DNA of 64,000 bases from DATFCK01 sp963728975 (GCA_963728975.1 CAVSMF010000002.1:310001-374000), one strand, 5' to 3'. Positions 43,181-52,990 are shown, numbered from the stretch's first letter. Translations and numbers: made by a program. The notes: generated by a model from the letters alone, not told the origin.

Positions 43181-43414
43181 ATGAACGAACAAGTAATAAA
43201 CCTGATTGTAAAGAAAACAGGGATCAGCCAGGAGAACGCCCAGAAGGCCGTGCTCGTGGTGCTTGATTTCCTGAAAACGAAATTGCCGATGCCGATCGCC
43301 AGCCAAGTGGATTCCTTCCTTAACACTGGAACCGTGAGCGCGAGCGGGATTACCCAGCAAGCCGGTGGTTTCGCGAAGAGCAAGGTCGAGGGAGTCCTCG
43401 CCGGGAAACGTTAA
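43181..43414 (+). CDS. Small helical conserved protein
   Basis: The 77-aa protein has three predicted helices with VINLIVKKTGISQENAQKAV, V-L-D-F-L-K-T-K-L-P and a C-terminal glycine-containing tail. It resembles a widespread group of small DUF2267/DUF2780-like proteins of unknown role. Clear ATG and good codon usage. No partner gene. Confidence 0.6.
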   Translation: MNEQVINLIVKKTGISQENAQKAVLVVLDFLKTKLPMPIASQVDSFLNTGTVSASGITQQAGGFAKSKVEGVLAGKR

Positions 43415-43874
43415 CCAGAGTAACGTATCAACGGCACGCTTGCCGGCTCCCTGCGCGACAGCGCCCTGGACTGGCAAGGGTGTCCGTCGATCTTGAGGTT
43501 CCCTTTGGGACCGGATCTATTGAACCAATGAAAGAAGACCCGATGATCTCGAAAAGTGTTAGCCGCCCAGCTTGTCTGGCGGAACTCACTTCCAATCCTA
43601 AATCCTTCTCGAACTGCCCAGACTTGCATGGTGGTGTTCCGGATTTGCCCGTAGATACTCGTCCCAAAGGAAGCGCTGACATCGCTTTGTCAGGGTTCGG
43701 TCGAATTCGTGCACGCCAACAACTCGATTCCACAGGTTTCGGGGAACCGAATTTCGCGCTTTAACGGACGCGGGCCGGAAGCTACGGCGAGCCGAGAGGC
43801 TACGACGCGACCAGCCTATGCCGAGGCTTCGGCTTGGCAGGCAGGAACGCTGAAACCGTATTTCTTCGCGTCGC
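43415..43874. other. Intergenic region
   Basis: An open frame at 43480-43764 reads as low-complexity protein with no family and is not called. No repeat or RNA gene seen. Confidence 0.4.
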
Positions 43875-44000
43875 CTACGTCTTTCTCGGCGCCGCCTTCT
43901 TGGCTAATGCCTGTTGCTCTTTCTTCTGCGTCGCGCTGTTGGCTTTCGCCTGTTGCTGTGCCTTGTGCTTCTGATTCGCTTTCGGAGATTTGTCGCCCAT
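43875..44000 (-). CDS. 41-aa basic conserved protein
   Basis: ATG at 44000, stop at 43875-43877. The protein starts MGDKSPKANQKHKAQQQAKA and ends KKAAPRKT; it is highly basic and glutamine/alanine-rich. The MGDKSPKxxxK start is one I recognise from many small uncharacterised bacterial proteins, which supports it being real despite its size. Probably an RNA- or DNA-binding peptide; function unknown. Confidence 0.7.
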   Translation of the reverse strand: MGDKSPKANQKHKAQQQAKANSATQKKEQQALAKKAAPRKT

Positions 44001-44293
44001 GATGAGAAAGGCTCGTCTTGTAATCCGTTAAGTCAACGTGGCCTCGGACAGCCCAGGCCATTACGATCGCACCTTTTCGTGGGAAAGAGATGGGGTCAGA
44101 TCTAAAGGGCGTGTTGCCCGAATTGGCGGCATATCGAGCAGGTTTTTGACATTTTGAGCGCGACGAACGCTGGATTAACAATCCAGCCCTGCCCGGCTTC
44201 ACAAGAAGCCATCATGGCTTCCAGTTATTGGGTGGAGAAAGGATTTGAAATGGTTCTGCCGCGGTGACGGCGGCAGATACAAGGCGGCGGTTG

Positions 44294-45517
44294 CTACAGG
44301 GCGCCGGAATCGTAGGCGCGTTCGCCGTGCAGCGACGCGTCCAGGCCCAGGTCTTCTTCAGCTTCCGAGACTTTCACGGTCATGAATATATTGATCACCG
44401 CGAGCATGATGTAGGTGAAGAGGAAGGCGTAGAGCGATGCGCCAATGACAGCGGCGCATTGCACAACAAAGAAATGCGTTCCGCCCGCGAGCAGTCCATC
44501 GGCGCCGCTGGCGTTCATCGCTTTGGAGGCGAAAACGCCGAGCAAAATCACACCGAGGCCGCCGCCAATTCCGTGCACACCCCAGACATCGAGCGCGTCA
44601 TCCCAGCCGAGTTTGTTCTTCAAGTGGACGGCGAGATAGCAGACTACGCCCGCGGCCATTCCGATGATGGCGGCCGATGGTAATGAAACAAAACCCGCGG
44701 CCGGCGTGATCGTGGCGAGTCCCGCGACTGCGCCGGTCAGAAGCCCGACGAATTTTGGTTTGCGTTGCATCGTCCACTCAATCGTCAGCCAGACAATGGC
44801 GGCGAATGACGCGGCGACATCGGTATTCAAAAAGGCAAGGCCGGTGATGGCGTTGACATCGAGTTCGCTGCCGGCGTTGAAACCGTACCATCCGAACCAG
44901 AGCAAACCGGTGCCGATGGCGATGAGCGGGATGCTGTTCGGCGGGGATTCCTTGTCCCGGCGCTGGCCGACATAAAAAACGGAAGCGAGCGCAGCAAAAC
45001 CGGCGATAGCATGGACGACGATGCCGCCGGCGAAATCGAGCACGCCCCAATGCGCGAGCAATCCGCCACCCCAGACCATGTGCGCGAACGGGTAATAGAC
45101 GAGCAATTGCCAGAGTACGAGAAAAGCGAGATAGGCCTTGAAAGTTATCCGATTAACAAAAGCGCCGGTAATGAGCGCGGGCGTGATGATGGCGAACATC
45201 ATCTGGTAAGCCATGAAGACGAACTCCGGCAGTTTGTGATTTCCCGGAAAAGGAGAATTCAAATCCACGCCGTGCATGAACGCCTTGTCGAGATTGCCGA
45301 TGAGTCCGTGCAGGGCATCGCCGCTAAAGCAGAGCGAGTAACCGCAGATGAACCACATGATGGTGGTGACGCCCATGGAAACGAAACTCTGGATCATAAT
45401 CCCGAGAATGTTTCGCTTGCCCGCGAGGCCGCCGTAGAAAAAGGCGAGGCCGGGTGTCATTAACATAACGAGGCTGGTGGCCAAAAGCATGAAGCCGGTA
45501 GTTCCTGTGTCGAACAT
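44294..45517 (-). CDS. amt: Ammonium transporter
   Basis: The 407-aa protein has eleven predicted membrane helices and Amt/MEP signatures: PGLAFFYGGLAGKRN near the N-terminus, the F-x-P-F-A-H-M-V-W-G-G-G block with DFAGGIVVHAIAGFAALASV, which holds the first pore histidine, and DDALDVWGVHGIGGGLG, which holds the second. It conducts ammonium across the cytoplasmic membrane. No signal peptide is visible before the first helix. Usually paired with glnK, which is not next to it here. Monocistronic with a typical AT-rich leader upstream of 45517. Confidence 0.92.
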   Translation of the reverse strand: MFDTGTTGFMLLATSLVMLMTPGLAFFYGGLAGKRNILGIMIQSFVSMGVTTIMWFICGYSLCFSGDALHGLIGNLDKAFMHGVDLNSPFPGNHKLPEFVFMAYQMMFAIITPALITGAFVNRITFKAYLAFLVLWQLLVYYPFAHMVWGGGLLAHWGVLDFAGGIVVHAIAGFAALASVFYVGQRRDKESPPNSIPLIAIGTGLLWFGWYGFNAGSELDVNAITGLAFLNTDVAASFAAIVWLTIEWTMQRKPKFVGLLTGAVAGLATITPAAGFVSLPSAAIIGMAAGVVCYLAVHLKNKLGWDDALDVWGVHGIGGGLGVILLGVFASKAMNASGADGLLAGGTHFFVVQCAAVIGASLYAFLFTYIMLAVINIFMTVKVSEAEEDLGLDASLHGERAYDSGAL

Positions 45518-45631
45518 AAGAGTGGTATTTTTGGTTCCTGGCGGTTATAACCGTTCGGATTTTTTATTCCAAGCAGCAATTCTCGTTAGTTGGACATTCT
45601 CAATTTCGAGTGAAAACCGCGCGATGGCTAA

Positions 45632-45800
45632 AAATTCTTAAAATGAGAGATTCCTCCCATTCGACTCACGATGCTCGCTCAGGGCAGGCTTTCAGTTTGA
45701 CGGCTTCGCCGCTACTTCAATTGGATGCAACGTCACGTTGCCGCTTGGAATGACAAAGGAGGAAACGCCAACCTGAGATGCTTGGGCGGCTTTTGGGCAA
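45632..45800 (+). repeat. About 175-base dispersed element, copy 1
   Basis: Begins gaaattcttaaaatgagaga, includes the cattcgactcac and gctcgctcagggcaggc blocks, the hairpin-like ggcttcgccgct and caacgtcacgttg, and ends near gggcaacacgccc. About 90 percent identical to 55708-55885 and to the inverted copy at 47265-47400. Confidence 0.75.
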
Positions 45801-46118
45801 CACGCCCACCGCACTTGACAGTCGCATGGCCAACGAGCTCGCCGCTCGCAAGCACCGCAACGATTTCTCCACGGCGGCACAAGCAAGTGCGAGCTCGCCA
45901 CGTCTGCCTCAGGGCGAACTCGCCGTGGCGAGGCGACTCTTTATGGATCTTCGACCGACGAGCAACGCAGCCCCAGCGGTAAAGATCCAGCAACCCTTCG
46001 GGCTAAGCAGAGTCTTGGTGTCTCCCATCGCAAAGGTCGCCGCGGCGACCGCTAATCTCGACGACGACTTTGTGAATTGTTCCTTTGGGTAGGGCGTGAT
46101 CGCCGAGCGCGCCGACAC

Positions 46119-46147
46119 AGACGGACGGCCCGGCGGTCCGTCCCTAC
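46119..46147. repeat. Dispersed hairpin GACGGAC...GTCCGTC, copy 2
   Basis: Identical to 35327-35355, again followed by cctacc. Confidence 0.6.
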
Positions 46148-46267
46148 CGTATCTTTTTGGTATCTGGCTCGGTCGGATGATTTCCGAGGACTACCGGCAA
46201 AATAACGCCCGCGATCTGCGTGTCGCGTATGATTTCTCGAAACTGAACTTGACGCGTGTAAGGAGGG

Positions 46268-46492
46268 TCAGCGGCCGGCTCGCGGAAGAATGGGCGCGAT
46301 CGCGAAAAAGGCGATAGGGATAATGGCAACAGCCGCAGCGGCAACAATCGTCACGATGTCGATCGACAAGGCCAGAGTCGGATCAGCCGGTTTGAGTGAT
46401 AAAGCAAATGCCGCGGCTAGAAGCAGAGCGCCGATCGCTGCAGTTTCAGTGATGATAAATCCGATCAATTTGCTGCGACGACGAGATAACAT
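46268..46492 (-). CDS. Small two-helix membrane protein
   Basis: The 74-aa protein has two hydrophobic helices (FIITETAAIGALLLAAAFAL, IDIVTIVAAAAVAIIPIAFF) and ends with P-I-L-P-R-A-G-R; it begins with a basic R-R-R-S-K. The layout is that of a small integral membrane protein. The opposite frame is also open, so the call is tentative. Lies in a 1.4-kb stretch with little else. Confidence 0.4.
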   Translation of the reverse strand: MLSRRRSKLIGFIITETAAIGALLLAAAFALSLKPADPTLALSIDIVTIVAAAAVAIIPIAFFAIAPILPRAGR

Positions 46493-46957
46493 TGGATAGC
46501 AGTTGATAGTTACGCTCCCGTTAGTGGATCAAGAGTGAGCCGCGTTTGTAGATTGCCGCAGGGCTGCATGATTGAAAGTTGAGAGGGCGAAGTCAGCGGC
46601 CGTTGTCGGGATGAAACTTTCTCGTGGCGTGTGAATCATCAAAGGTCCGTCGCCGGGTATCAGGCAATTGTATTCTGGCTGCAACCGCGAACCGCCGAAA
46701 ATGAGTGGCACGGCGCCGGGCCGTCCTGCGGTGGGCGAAATAGAGTGCGCCGTTTTGAGATAGGGTGCGTGTTAATTGCATGGGGTGTCTCCGTTCCAGG
46801 CGAAAGCCGGATGGCAGATCGATCGGACGCAATCAATCTACATGAGAAACGCGTGTTCCCTAATTGTTTCGCAAAGGTCGAGAGTTGATGGTTTGACAGT
46901 TGAGAAAGAAAGAACCAATCAAAAAAGACAGAAGCTGCTTTTAGAGTATATTGCGGC

Positions 46958-47158
46958 GTGCCGACTTATATTTACGAGACTACCGATCCAACGAAACCGA
47001 TTCGAAACTTTGAAGTTAAGCAAAGCATCCATGACGACCCGCTCCGGAGCGATCCGAAAACCGGCGAAGCCGCCCGGCGAATAATCTCGGCCGGCTACGG
47101 CGTTCTGATTCCGGGCAAATCAGCTGGACCTTCAGTCGGCTCGGTTGGCTCACACTGA
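46958..47158 (+). CDS. FmdB-like protein lacking the zinc-ribbon cysteines
   Basis: The 66-aa protein starts at GTG 46958: MPTYIYETTDPTKPIRNFEV, then Q-S-I-H-D-D-P-L and a V-G-Y-G-V/A-G-Y-G-V-like end (IISAGYGVLIPG). The MPTYIYE start, F-E-V-x-Q-S and R-R-x-I-S-x-G-Y-G match FmdB-type zinc-ribbon proteins, but all four Cys are absent. It may be a metal-free variant. Function unknown. Confidence 0.55.
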   Translation: MPTYIYETTDPTKPIRNFEVKQSIHDDPLRSDPKTGEAARRIISAGYGVLIPGKSAGPSVGSVGSH

Positions 47159-47264
47159 GCCGGGAGTCGGTTGTTGATAGCTGATAGTTGAGAGCGCGGT
47201 CTTCGAAGCGGGTGAATTCTTTGAGGAAGGTGAGGAGAATTTCGCCGTGTTGCCCAAATACGAG

Positions 47265-47400
47265 GTGCCATTCCAAGCGGCAACGTGACGTTGCATCCAA
47301 TTAAAGTAGCGGCGAAGCCGTCAAACTGAAAGCCTGCCCTGAGCGAGCGTAGTGAGTCGAATGGGAGGAATCTCTCATTCTAAGAATTTCTAGGAGTAAG
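47265..47400 (-). repeat. About 175-base dispersed element, inverted copy
   Basis: Reverse complement of the element at 45632, beginning cattccaagcggcaacgtga and ending at the aagaatttct bases. Confidence 0.75.
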
Positions 47401-47881
47401 AGATGTCTTCGTTCTTCGGCTCCGCTGCGCTTCGCTCAGAATGACAGAAGAATGAGGTTCACAATCTGGAGACGCTCGACATGACAAAAAAGCGTTTGAG
47501 CAACACGCCCTTTTACTTTTCACCTCGATCTAGCGACTAGCGTTCGATCCTTTTTGAACGTGGCCGGCTTCCCTAGAGACGCTGACGAAGCTCGGTGCCT
47601 CCCGCCGTAAAGATGGTAGCCGGTATCTGTGCGCCCCCAGGCGCTGGACCTCGACGCGTTCGTCCATTGTGATTTGGGTTGAAAGCACGGCTCACACAGC
47701 CGTGGCTACATCGCCAGGGGAGTCAGAGATCAGAGATCAGCGCCAGGTAAAGGAGCGGCCCAGGCTTTTCAATCGCCGCTAATTTGAGGAAGTAGAAGAA
47801 AGTTCGCGGTGGTCTAGGTTTCATGCGGGTAACATATCGGAAGACCAAGTCCTCGAAGCAACAGCAGAAAGGAACAAAAAA
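47401..47881. other. Intergenic region
   Basis: No gene seen. Two short duplicated tracts of the gagtcagagatcagagatcag type occur near 47719-47740. Confidence 0.45.
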
Positions 47882-48646
47882 ATGAAGATCGTAGTCATCG
47901 GAGGCACCGGCCTCATTGGAGCAAAGGTGGTAAACAATCTTCGCCAACGCGGCCATGAGGTGGTGGCGGCCTCACCTTCTACCGGCGTGAATACGCTTAC
48001 AGGTGAGGGATTGGCTGAAGCGCTGGCAGGCGCTCAGGTGGTGGTTGATGTGGCGAACTCACCCTCATTCGAGGACAAGCCTGCCATGGAATTCTTCGAA
48101 ACGTCGGGTGGCAACCTTCTTGCCGCGGAAGCGGCCGCGGGCGTGAAACATCATGTGGCTCTGTCGGTAGTCGGCACTGATCGCCTGCTTGGAAGTGGTC
48201 CCGGATCCTTAAGTGGTTACTTCCGCGCGAAGATGGCGCAGGAAAATCTGATCAAGGCTTCCGGGATTCCGTTTACGATCGTCCACGCAACGCAGTTCTT
48301 CGAGTTTGTGAAGAGCATCGCCCAATCCGCGACCGACGGTTCAACGATTCGGTTATCACCGGTCCTTATACAGCCAATCCTTTCGGATGATGTCGCTGCC
48401 GCGGTGGCAGATGTCGCCGTTGGCCAACCGATTAATGGGATGATCGAAGTGGCGGGGCCCGATCGGATGCGGCAGGATGAACTTGTCCGGCAGTTTCTAA
48501 ATGCGACAGGCGACGCACGGAACGTGGTTACCGACGTTAATGCGCGCTACTTTGGCATAGCAGTGAACGATCAAAGCCTGGTTCCGGGCGCGAACGCCCG
48601 CCTCGGTTCGACGCATTTCAAAGATTGGCTAAAACTGAAACGCTGA
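47882..48646 (+). CDS. NAD(P)-binding SDR-like (NmrA-type) protein
   Basis: The 254-aa protein starts with the Rossmann motif IVVIGGTGLIGAKVVNNLRQ (G-G-T-G-x-I-G), then VVVDVANSPSFEDK, HHVALSVVGTDRL and a YFRAKMAQENLIKASGIPFT segment with Y/K spacing of extended SDRs. It is a member of the NAD(P)H-binding, NmrA/HSCARG-like group that acts as redox sensor or reductase of small substrates. Monocistronic; ribosome site agaaagg just upstream of the ATG. Intact. Confidence 0.85.
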   Translation: MKIVVIGGTGLIGAKVVNNLRQRGHEVVAASPSTGVNTLTGEGLAEALAGAQVVVDVANSPSFEDKPAMEFFETSGGNLLAAEAAAGVKHHVALSVVGTDRLLGSGPGSLSGYFRAKMAQENLIKASGIPFTIVHATQFFEFVKSIAQSATDGSTIRLSPVLIQPILSDDVAAAVADVAVGQPINGMIEVAGPDRMRQDELVRQFLNATGDARNVVTDVNARYFGIAVNDQSLVPGANARLGSTHFKDWLKLKR

Positions 48647-48785
48647 CGAAGCCTCGCTTCGAGTTATCGGTTAATTGTTGTCGGTTAATAGGGAGGCGGA
48701 GGTTTGCCAGGGCGAATCTGTCCATTGGCGGATCAGCGGCGGGAAAGTGAACAAACGGGGTCTTTCACTTTTTTACATTTGAAGC

Positions 48786-48850
48786 TCGGAATGACAAAAG
48801 AGGAAATGCCAGCCTGAGATGTTGCCGCCATTTGGGCAACACGCTCTCCA
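48786..48850 (+). repeat. Dispersed element, partial copy
   Basis: Only the 3' third (ggaatgacaaaagaggaaat to gggcaacacgct) of the element at 45632. Confidence 0.6.
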
Positions 48851-48875
48851 CTTTTCACATTTAGGCTGCGGTCAA

Positions 48876-49454
48876 CTAAAAGACGAACGGAATGAGTCGC
48901 TTCACGCGACCTTGGTAGGCCGCATACTCTTCCGGGAATTGTTTGAGCATGATCTCTTCTTCGTTGCCCAATTTTATCGAGAAACTGACGAACACCAGGA
49001 CGAGGCCGGCGATTCCGGCCACGTGTCCTGCCACGATGGCGGTAGCCAGGGACATGGCCAGCAATCCGGTATAAATGGGATGGCGAACCAGCCGATACGG
49101 TCCGCGCTCAATTAATTCATGTCCTTCTTTCAACGTGACCGTGCCGCTCCAGTTGCGTCCGAGCGTGAGTCGCGCCCAGATACAAAAACCGAGCCCGGCG
49201 ATGCATAAGATTGCGCCGGCCCACGCGATCATTTCCATATGCGGGATGACGCGCGCGCTCAACGGATAAGGCCAGCGATGGCCCCTGAAGAGGAGAAGAC
49301 ACCCGGCCACTAGCAAGAGCGAATAACGGAGGCGTTGGGCCCGGCTCTCCCGATAAACCGAGCGCTTGGTCGATATCGCCGCAAGCACCCAGACAACCAG
49401 AAAAATTATCCAGCAACCATCGATGATGTTGATCGCTACGGGGTAGGCGGACAT
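48876..49454 (-). CDS. Isoprenylcysteine carboxyl methyltransferase-like membrane protein
   Basis: The 192-aa protein has four to five membrane helices and the ICMT family C-terminal signature GPYRLVRHPIYTGLLAMSLA followed by LGNEEEIMLKQFPEEYAAYQ (E-E-x-x-L and Y-x-x-Y/R segments). In bacteria this family methylates various small or lipid substrates with SAM in the membrane; the target is unknown. The gene stands between the SDR-like gene and the membrane protein at 49598. Confidence 0.75.
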   Translation of the reverse strand: MSAYPVAINIIDGCWIIFLVVWVLAAISTKRSVYRESRAQRLRYSLLLVAGCLLLFRGHRWPYPLSARVIPHMEMIAWAGAILCIAGLGFCIWARLTLGRNWSGTVTLKEGHELIERGPYRLVRHPIYTGLLAMSLATAIVAGHVAGIAGLVLVFVSFSIKLGNEEEIMLKQFPEEYAAYQGRVKRLIPFVF

Positions 49455-49597
49455 GAATGAACGAACGGGCGAGAGAATCCTAACTTGCCTGCCAAAAACA
49501 GCAGCGCAATGGCGGCAGCTATTCCGATCGTTGCCATCGACGGTAAAGCGGGAAGCTAGCAGTTTCCCCTACAGGACTACGGGACGCCCGGAATGGC

Positions 49598-50011
49598 TTA
49601 TCGCCCGCTCTGGTTCGGTCTCTGGTTCCAAAAAAAGAGCAGATAAAACACCCCGAGACAAAGCAGCCAGACCGAGAGATTGAACGTGATTCGCGTCCCT
49701 TCCGCGATCCAGGAATTATGGACGGCAAGAAAATGCGCCACCGGCCGCGACAGATGCTCTCTCGGCAGCGCGCTCAAGGCTTCGATCACGCCCTGTTTGA
49801 TGTTGGCTTCGACCAGCATCTCGCCCAGAAGCACGAACATGCCGATCAGGTAGACGACAAAGCTGAACAGCTTCAGGGCGGTTCGGGCGCCGTTTAGAAA
49901 ATAATAAATGGCGACGACCATGGCAAAGTTGATGGTGATCATCTGGGCGAACCATGTCACCTCGTTCTGAGTAGTGGAGCGCGCGAGGTTGAGGAGATCG
50001 AGTTCCGACAT
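49598..50011 (-). CDS. Hypothetical membrane protein
   Basis: The 137-aa protein has three to four hydrophobic segments (ITINFAMVVAIYYFLNGAR, FSFVVYLIGMFVLLGEMLVE, ITFNLSVWLLCLGVFYLLFF). No family recognised. Starts MSELDLLNLARSTTQNEVTW; good coding character. Confidence 0.5.
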   Translation of the reverse strand: MSELDLLNLARSTTQNEVTWFAQMITINFAMVVAIYYFLNGARTALKLFSFVVYLIGMFVLLGEMLVEANIKQGVIEALSALPREHLSRPVAHFLAVHNSWIAEGTRITFNLSVWLLCLGVFYLLFFWNQRPNQSGR

Positions 50012-50208
50012 GGAAGCCAGTCTGGCACGGTTGTTACTGAATTGTCACTCGTGGAAAAAAGGAACACGGAAAAAATCCGGCGACCCCGCCGACCCGCTAA
50101 AAAGACAAAACTCAAACGACATGTCCGAAGTGCCCGACCTCTGAATTTTGATTCAGTATTGCAATCAGGCGCGTCGCGTTGGAATGTTCGGTGCGGGAAA
50201 AATGATTC

Positions 50209-51627
50209 ATGAAGCGATTATCGGTTTGGCTTAGATCATCCATTTTCGCAACCGCTCTGGGATGGATCTCCTGTGCGGTTGCCCAGAATCAAACCGATAC
50301 AGTCAGTCCGATTCTTCCCAGTAGCGGGGTCCCGTTCAGCATCCAGATCCAGCCGGCGGCTTTTTCGCTGCCAAGCGGCCTGCAATCTTTTGTCGTGGGA
50401 AAAAGCGGAGGCAAGTGGCTGCTGTTGGCGGGACGTATCAACGGCCTGCACGGGTTCGATAATACAAACAACAATTTTCCCGCGGATAAGCAGAACACCA
50501 CCGTCTTTGTCGTCGATCCCGCCTTGAACACGGTCGCGACCCGATTGCTGGACGATCCAGGGTCGGGACTGACGCAGGCGCAAATCGATCTCTTGTCCGT
50601 GACCGGTGCCCAGTCGTACCAGTCGGGAAACACGCTCTACATCACGGGCGGTTATGGCGTGGACACAGCCACGGGCAATTTTACAACCAAAAATGCGTTG
50701 AGCGCGATCGATGTGAGGGGTCTCATGCACTGGGTCAGCAATCCAGGCAACGGGGAAACCGCCGCGCAATATGTTCGACAAATTTTCGATCCGCTATTTC
50801 AAATAACCGGTGGAGCCATGGTGCGGGGCCGCCATCAGGCGCTGCTCGTATTTGGCCAGGACTTTGAGGGCGCGGTGACGGGGGCATCCACCGGCACCTA
50901 TTCCGGCCAGGTCCGGCGGTTCCGCATCGTTGACGATGGATTGCACCTGTCGATTGTCGCGAAGGAAGCGCTCCCAGCGAGCCCCGATCCTGATTTCAAA
51001 CGGGGAAACTTGAACGTTGTCCCAATTGTCGAGCAAAACCGCAAGGGTTTCGTCGCCTTTTCTGGCGTGTTTACCCCGACCAATGGAATCTGGACAGTCC
51101 CGGTCGAGATTACCCGGAGGGGCGGCTCGACGATGGCCGATCCCGCGAATGCCGCGACGTTCAAGCAGGGAATGAACAATTTCATTTGTCCGACCCTGGA
51201 ACTCTACTCGCGCAAGCAAGGTAATTCCTACACGGTGCTGATGGGAGGGATCAGCTTTGGTTTTTTCCAAAGCGGGGTGTTTGCGACGGACGCCGAATTG
51301 CCCTTCATCGACCAGGTAACGACGATCAAGCGCGATGGACACGGACTATTTTCGCAATACCTGATGACCGACGAATATCCGGTGATTCCATCTACCGGAT
51401 CCAATCCGGGTAACAGCCTTCTCTTCGGGGCGGCCGCCAGGTTTATTCTGGCGGATGGATTGCCTGTGTACAACAACGGCGTTCTGAAGTTCGATAAGCT
51501 GGGCAGCAGTCCGGTCGTCGCCGGCCACATTGTCGGAGGAATTCAAAGCACCCTCCCAAATACCAATACGGAAGCGGACACGGCCGCTTCACCCTATATC
51601 TTCACAGTGACTTTGGTGCCTCGCTGA
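50209..51627 (+). CDS. Secreted beta-propeller-like protein
   Basis: The 472-aa protein has an N-terminal signal peptide (SIFATALGWISCAVAQNQTD). The mature part consists of repeated strands with G-G-x-x-x/W-L-L motifs: VVGKSGGKWLLLAGRINGLH, YQSGNTLYITGGYGVDTATG, KGFVAFSGVFTPTNGIWTVP and YTVLMGGISFGFFQSGVF. This looks like a Kelch/galactose oxidase-like propeller exposed outside the membrane. No catalytic signature found. Monocistronic, ATG 50209 with a purine-rich leader. Confidence 0.6.
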   Translation: MKRLSVWLRSSIFATALGWISCAVAQNQTDTVSPILPSSGVPFSIQIQPAAFSLPSGLQSFVVGKSGGKWLLLAGRINGLHGFDNTNNNFPADKQNTTVFVVDPALNTVATRLLDDPGSGLTQAQIDLLSVTGAQSYQSGNTLYITGGYGVDTATGNFTTKNALSAIDVRGLMHWVSNPGNGETAAQYVRQIFDPLFQITGGAMVRGRHQALLVFGQDFEGAVTGASTGTYSGQVRRFRIVDDGLHLSIVAKEALPASPDPDFKRGNLNVVPIVEQNRKGFVAFSGVFTPTNGIWTVPVEITRRGGSTMADPANAATFKQGMNNFICPTLELYSRKQGNSYTVLMGGISFGFFQSGVFATDAELPFIDQVTTIKRDGHGLFSQYLMTDEYPVIPSTGSNPGNSLLFGAAARFILADGLPVYNNGVLKFDKLGSSPVVAGHIVGGIQSTLPNTNTEADTAASPYIFTVTLVPR

Positions 51628-51694
51628 ACTTTGAAGGCGCAGGCGGCGAAAGTCGGCGTGTTAACGCCGGACACGGAGAGTGCGCTGCTTGGGC

Positions 51695-52063
51695 TTACTT
51701 CGGGGCGTTTTTTAACTCGATCTGGATGACGTCCATCGGGCGTTTGCCGACGTTCTCCGGCTGATGCGTCGTGGCCTTCATATACATGACCTGGTCTTTT
51801 TTTCCCGATACCATTTCGCTTTTGCCGTTGGGATAGGTCATTTTCGTTTTCGCGTCCGTTAGAAACACGACGACCGAAGCCGGATGCGCATGCATGACCG
51901 ACTTTTCACCCGGCCCGTAATGGATGTGCAGGACGCGCACCTCTTTGTTGTTCAAAACCACGGAGTAGTGTTTTGAGTCGACTTTCGCCGGGTCTTGGGC
52001 GCGCCCAGCGGACGCGGCCGTCAGTGCCGCCACTGCCACTGCTAAGACTGAGATTTTGTTCAT
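51695..52063 (-). CDS. Secreted cupin-domain protein
   Basis: Start at ATG 52063; the open frame continues upstream to 52342 but that part is not coding-like. A signal peptide (ISVLAVAVAALTAASAGRAQ) precedes a single cupin barrel with VRVLHIHYGPGEKSVMHAHP, the first metal motif (G-x5-H-x-H), and a second motif around YMKATTHQPENVG. The family binds metals or small ligands and often has enzymatic roles that cannot be assigned here. Confidence 0.65.
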   Translation of the reverse strand: MNKISVLAVAVAALTAASAGRAQDPAKVDSKHYSVVLNNKEVRVLHIHYGPGEKSVMHAHPASVVVFLTDAKTKMTYPNGKSEMVSGKKDQVMYMKATTHQPENVGKRPMDVIQIELKNAPK

Positions 52064-52535
52064 ATGTGTTGCTGTCTTCCTGCTGATTTTGCGTTGCCGG
52101 TTTCCCTCGTTTTTCTTCCCCTGGAATCGAGGCCCGATTAATTCATTTTGGGGCGCGAAAGCAAGCGTTAACTTTCGCTGAGGAAAGGCGGAGCCCAAAA
52201 TGAGGGCCGGCCCGTTGATGCTCCGCCCGGTCGTGTCCGGGCCTGCGGCAACGATCTTTTTAAAACCCCATGCCGACGTTCCTTCGAAAGTCCGGAGGAA
52301 CACGCGGTGCTCGCGGTCTTCGTGCCAATTGTTGGCCGACAAAGGCAGAAAAGTCCGATCGTTATGAGCGCGACCTCGAAATCAGGTTGAGAAACGACCG
52401 CCGATGTTCTCCGCCGCGCAGGCTCATTCGCGAGAATATCCCTGAAAGGTTGGGGGACATTTCAAGGTTTGGTAAAAAGCCGGCGCTCGAAACAGGTTGT
52501 TTCGCGTTTCGGTGGTGATCGTTTAACATCGCAGT

Positions 52536-52895
52536 ATGCGGGCCGTGGACCCCAAAGTGCGCAAAGCGCTGAAAAAGGCGCGGGTGATGGACGCGCGGCG
52601 GCATCTTCTGCTTTGTCTTGGGCCGGATTGCTGCGAGCCGGAGGCCGGTCAGGCAACGTGGGAGTACATCAAGCAGCGGACCAAGGAGCTCGATCTGCCC
52701 GTGATGCGGACCAAGGCCCTTTGCTTCCGCATTTGTCATTCGGGTCCGTGGCTGGTGATCTATCCCGAGGGGATTTGGTATGCCAAGGTCACGCCCAAGC
52801 GGTTCGAGCGGATTCTGCAGGAGCATTTGTTAGGCGGAAAGCCGGTAGCGAAATGGATCGCGGCGCGCAATCCGCTCTCCGGCGGAGCTGGTTAG
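52536..52895 (+). CDS. Thioredoxin-like (2Fe-2S) ferredoxin
   Basis: The 119-aa protein has a thioredoxin-like [2Fe-2S] fold: HLLLCLGPDCCEPEAGQATW with C-x-x-x-x-C and the second pair CFRICHSGPWLVIYPEGIWY (C-x-x-x-C), spaced about 35 residues. Such proteins carry electrons or store Fe-S in the cytoplasm. The final V-T-P-K-R-F-E-R-I-L-Q-E-H and helix are family-typical. Intact; no neighbour suggests a partner. Confidence 0.75.
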   Translation: MRAVDPKVRKALKKARVMDARRHLLLCLGPDCCEPEAGQATWEYIKQRTKELDLPVMRTKALCFRICHSGPWLVIYPEGIWYAKVTPKRFERILQEHLLGGKPVAKWIAARNPLSGGAG

Positions 52896-52944
52896 AAGTT
52901 AGGAGATGGGTGGATGGAGGATTCAGAGGGCGAGTAGAAGTAAA

Positions 52945-52990
52945 AAACGGTCGCGACCCGAGGGTCCCTCCCACGTTGGGTGCGTCTTTC
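52945..52990. repeat. cggtcgcgacc element, copy 1
   Basis: Core aaacggtcgcgacc then gtccctcccacgttggg; near-identical copies at 53899-53965 and 56537-56602. Confidence 0.65.

Noticed and set aside
43480..43764. 94-aa plus-strand open frame
   Set aside because: No family resemblance, no ribosome site and repeat-like composition; not called.
46050..46092. Possible second HsdM-type tail (N-L-D-D-D-F-V-N-C)
   Set aside because: Only about nine residues resemble the motif and the upstream W-I-Y-D-L-R-T-N block is missing; chance similarity cannot be excluded.
50236..51342. Two long minus-strand frames (181 and 182 aa)
   Set aside because: Antisense of the secreted propeller-like gene, with no signal peptide, motif or plausible start site.
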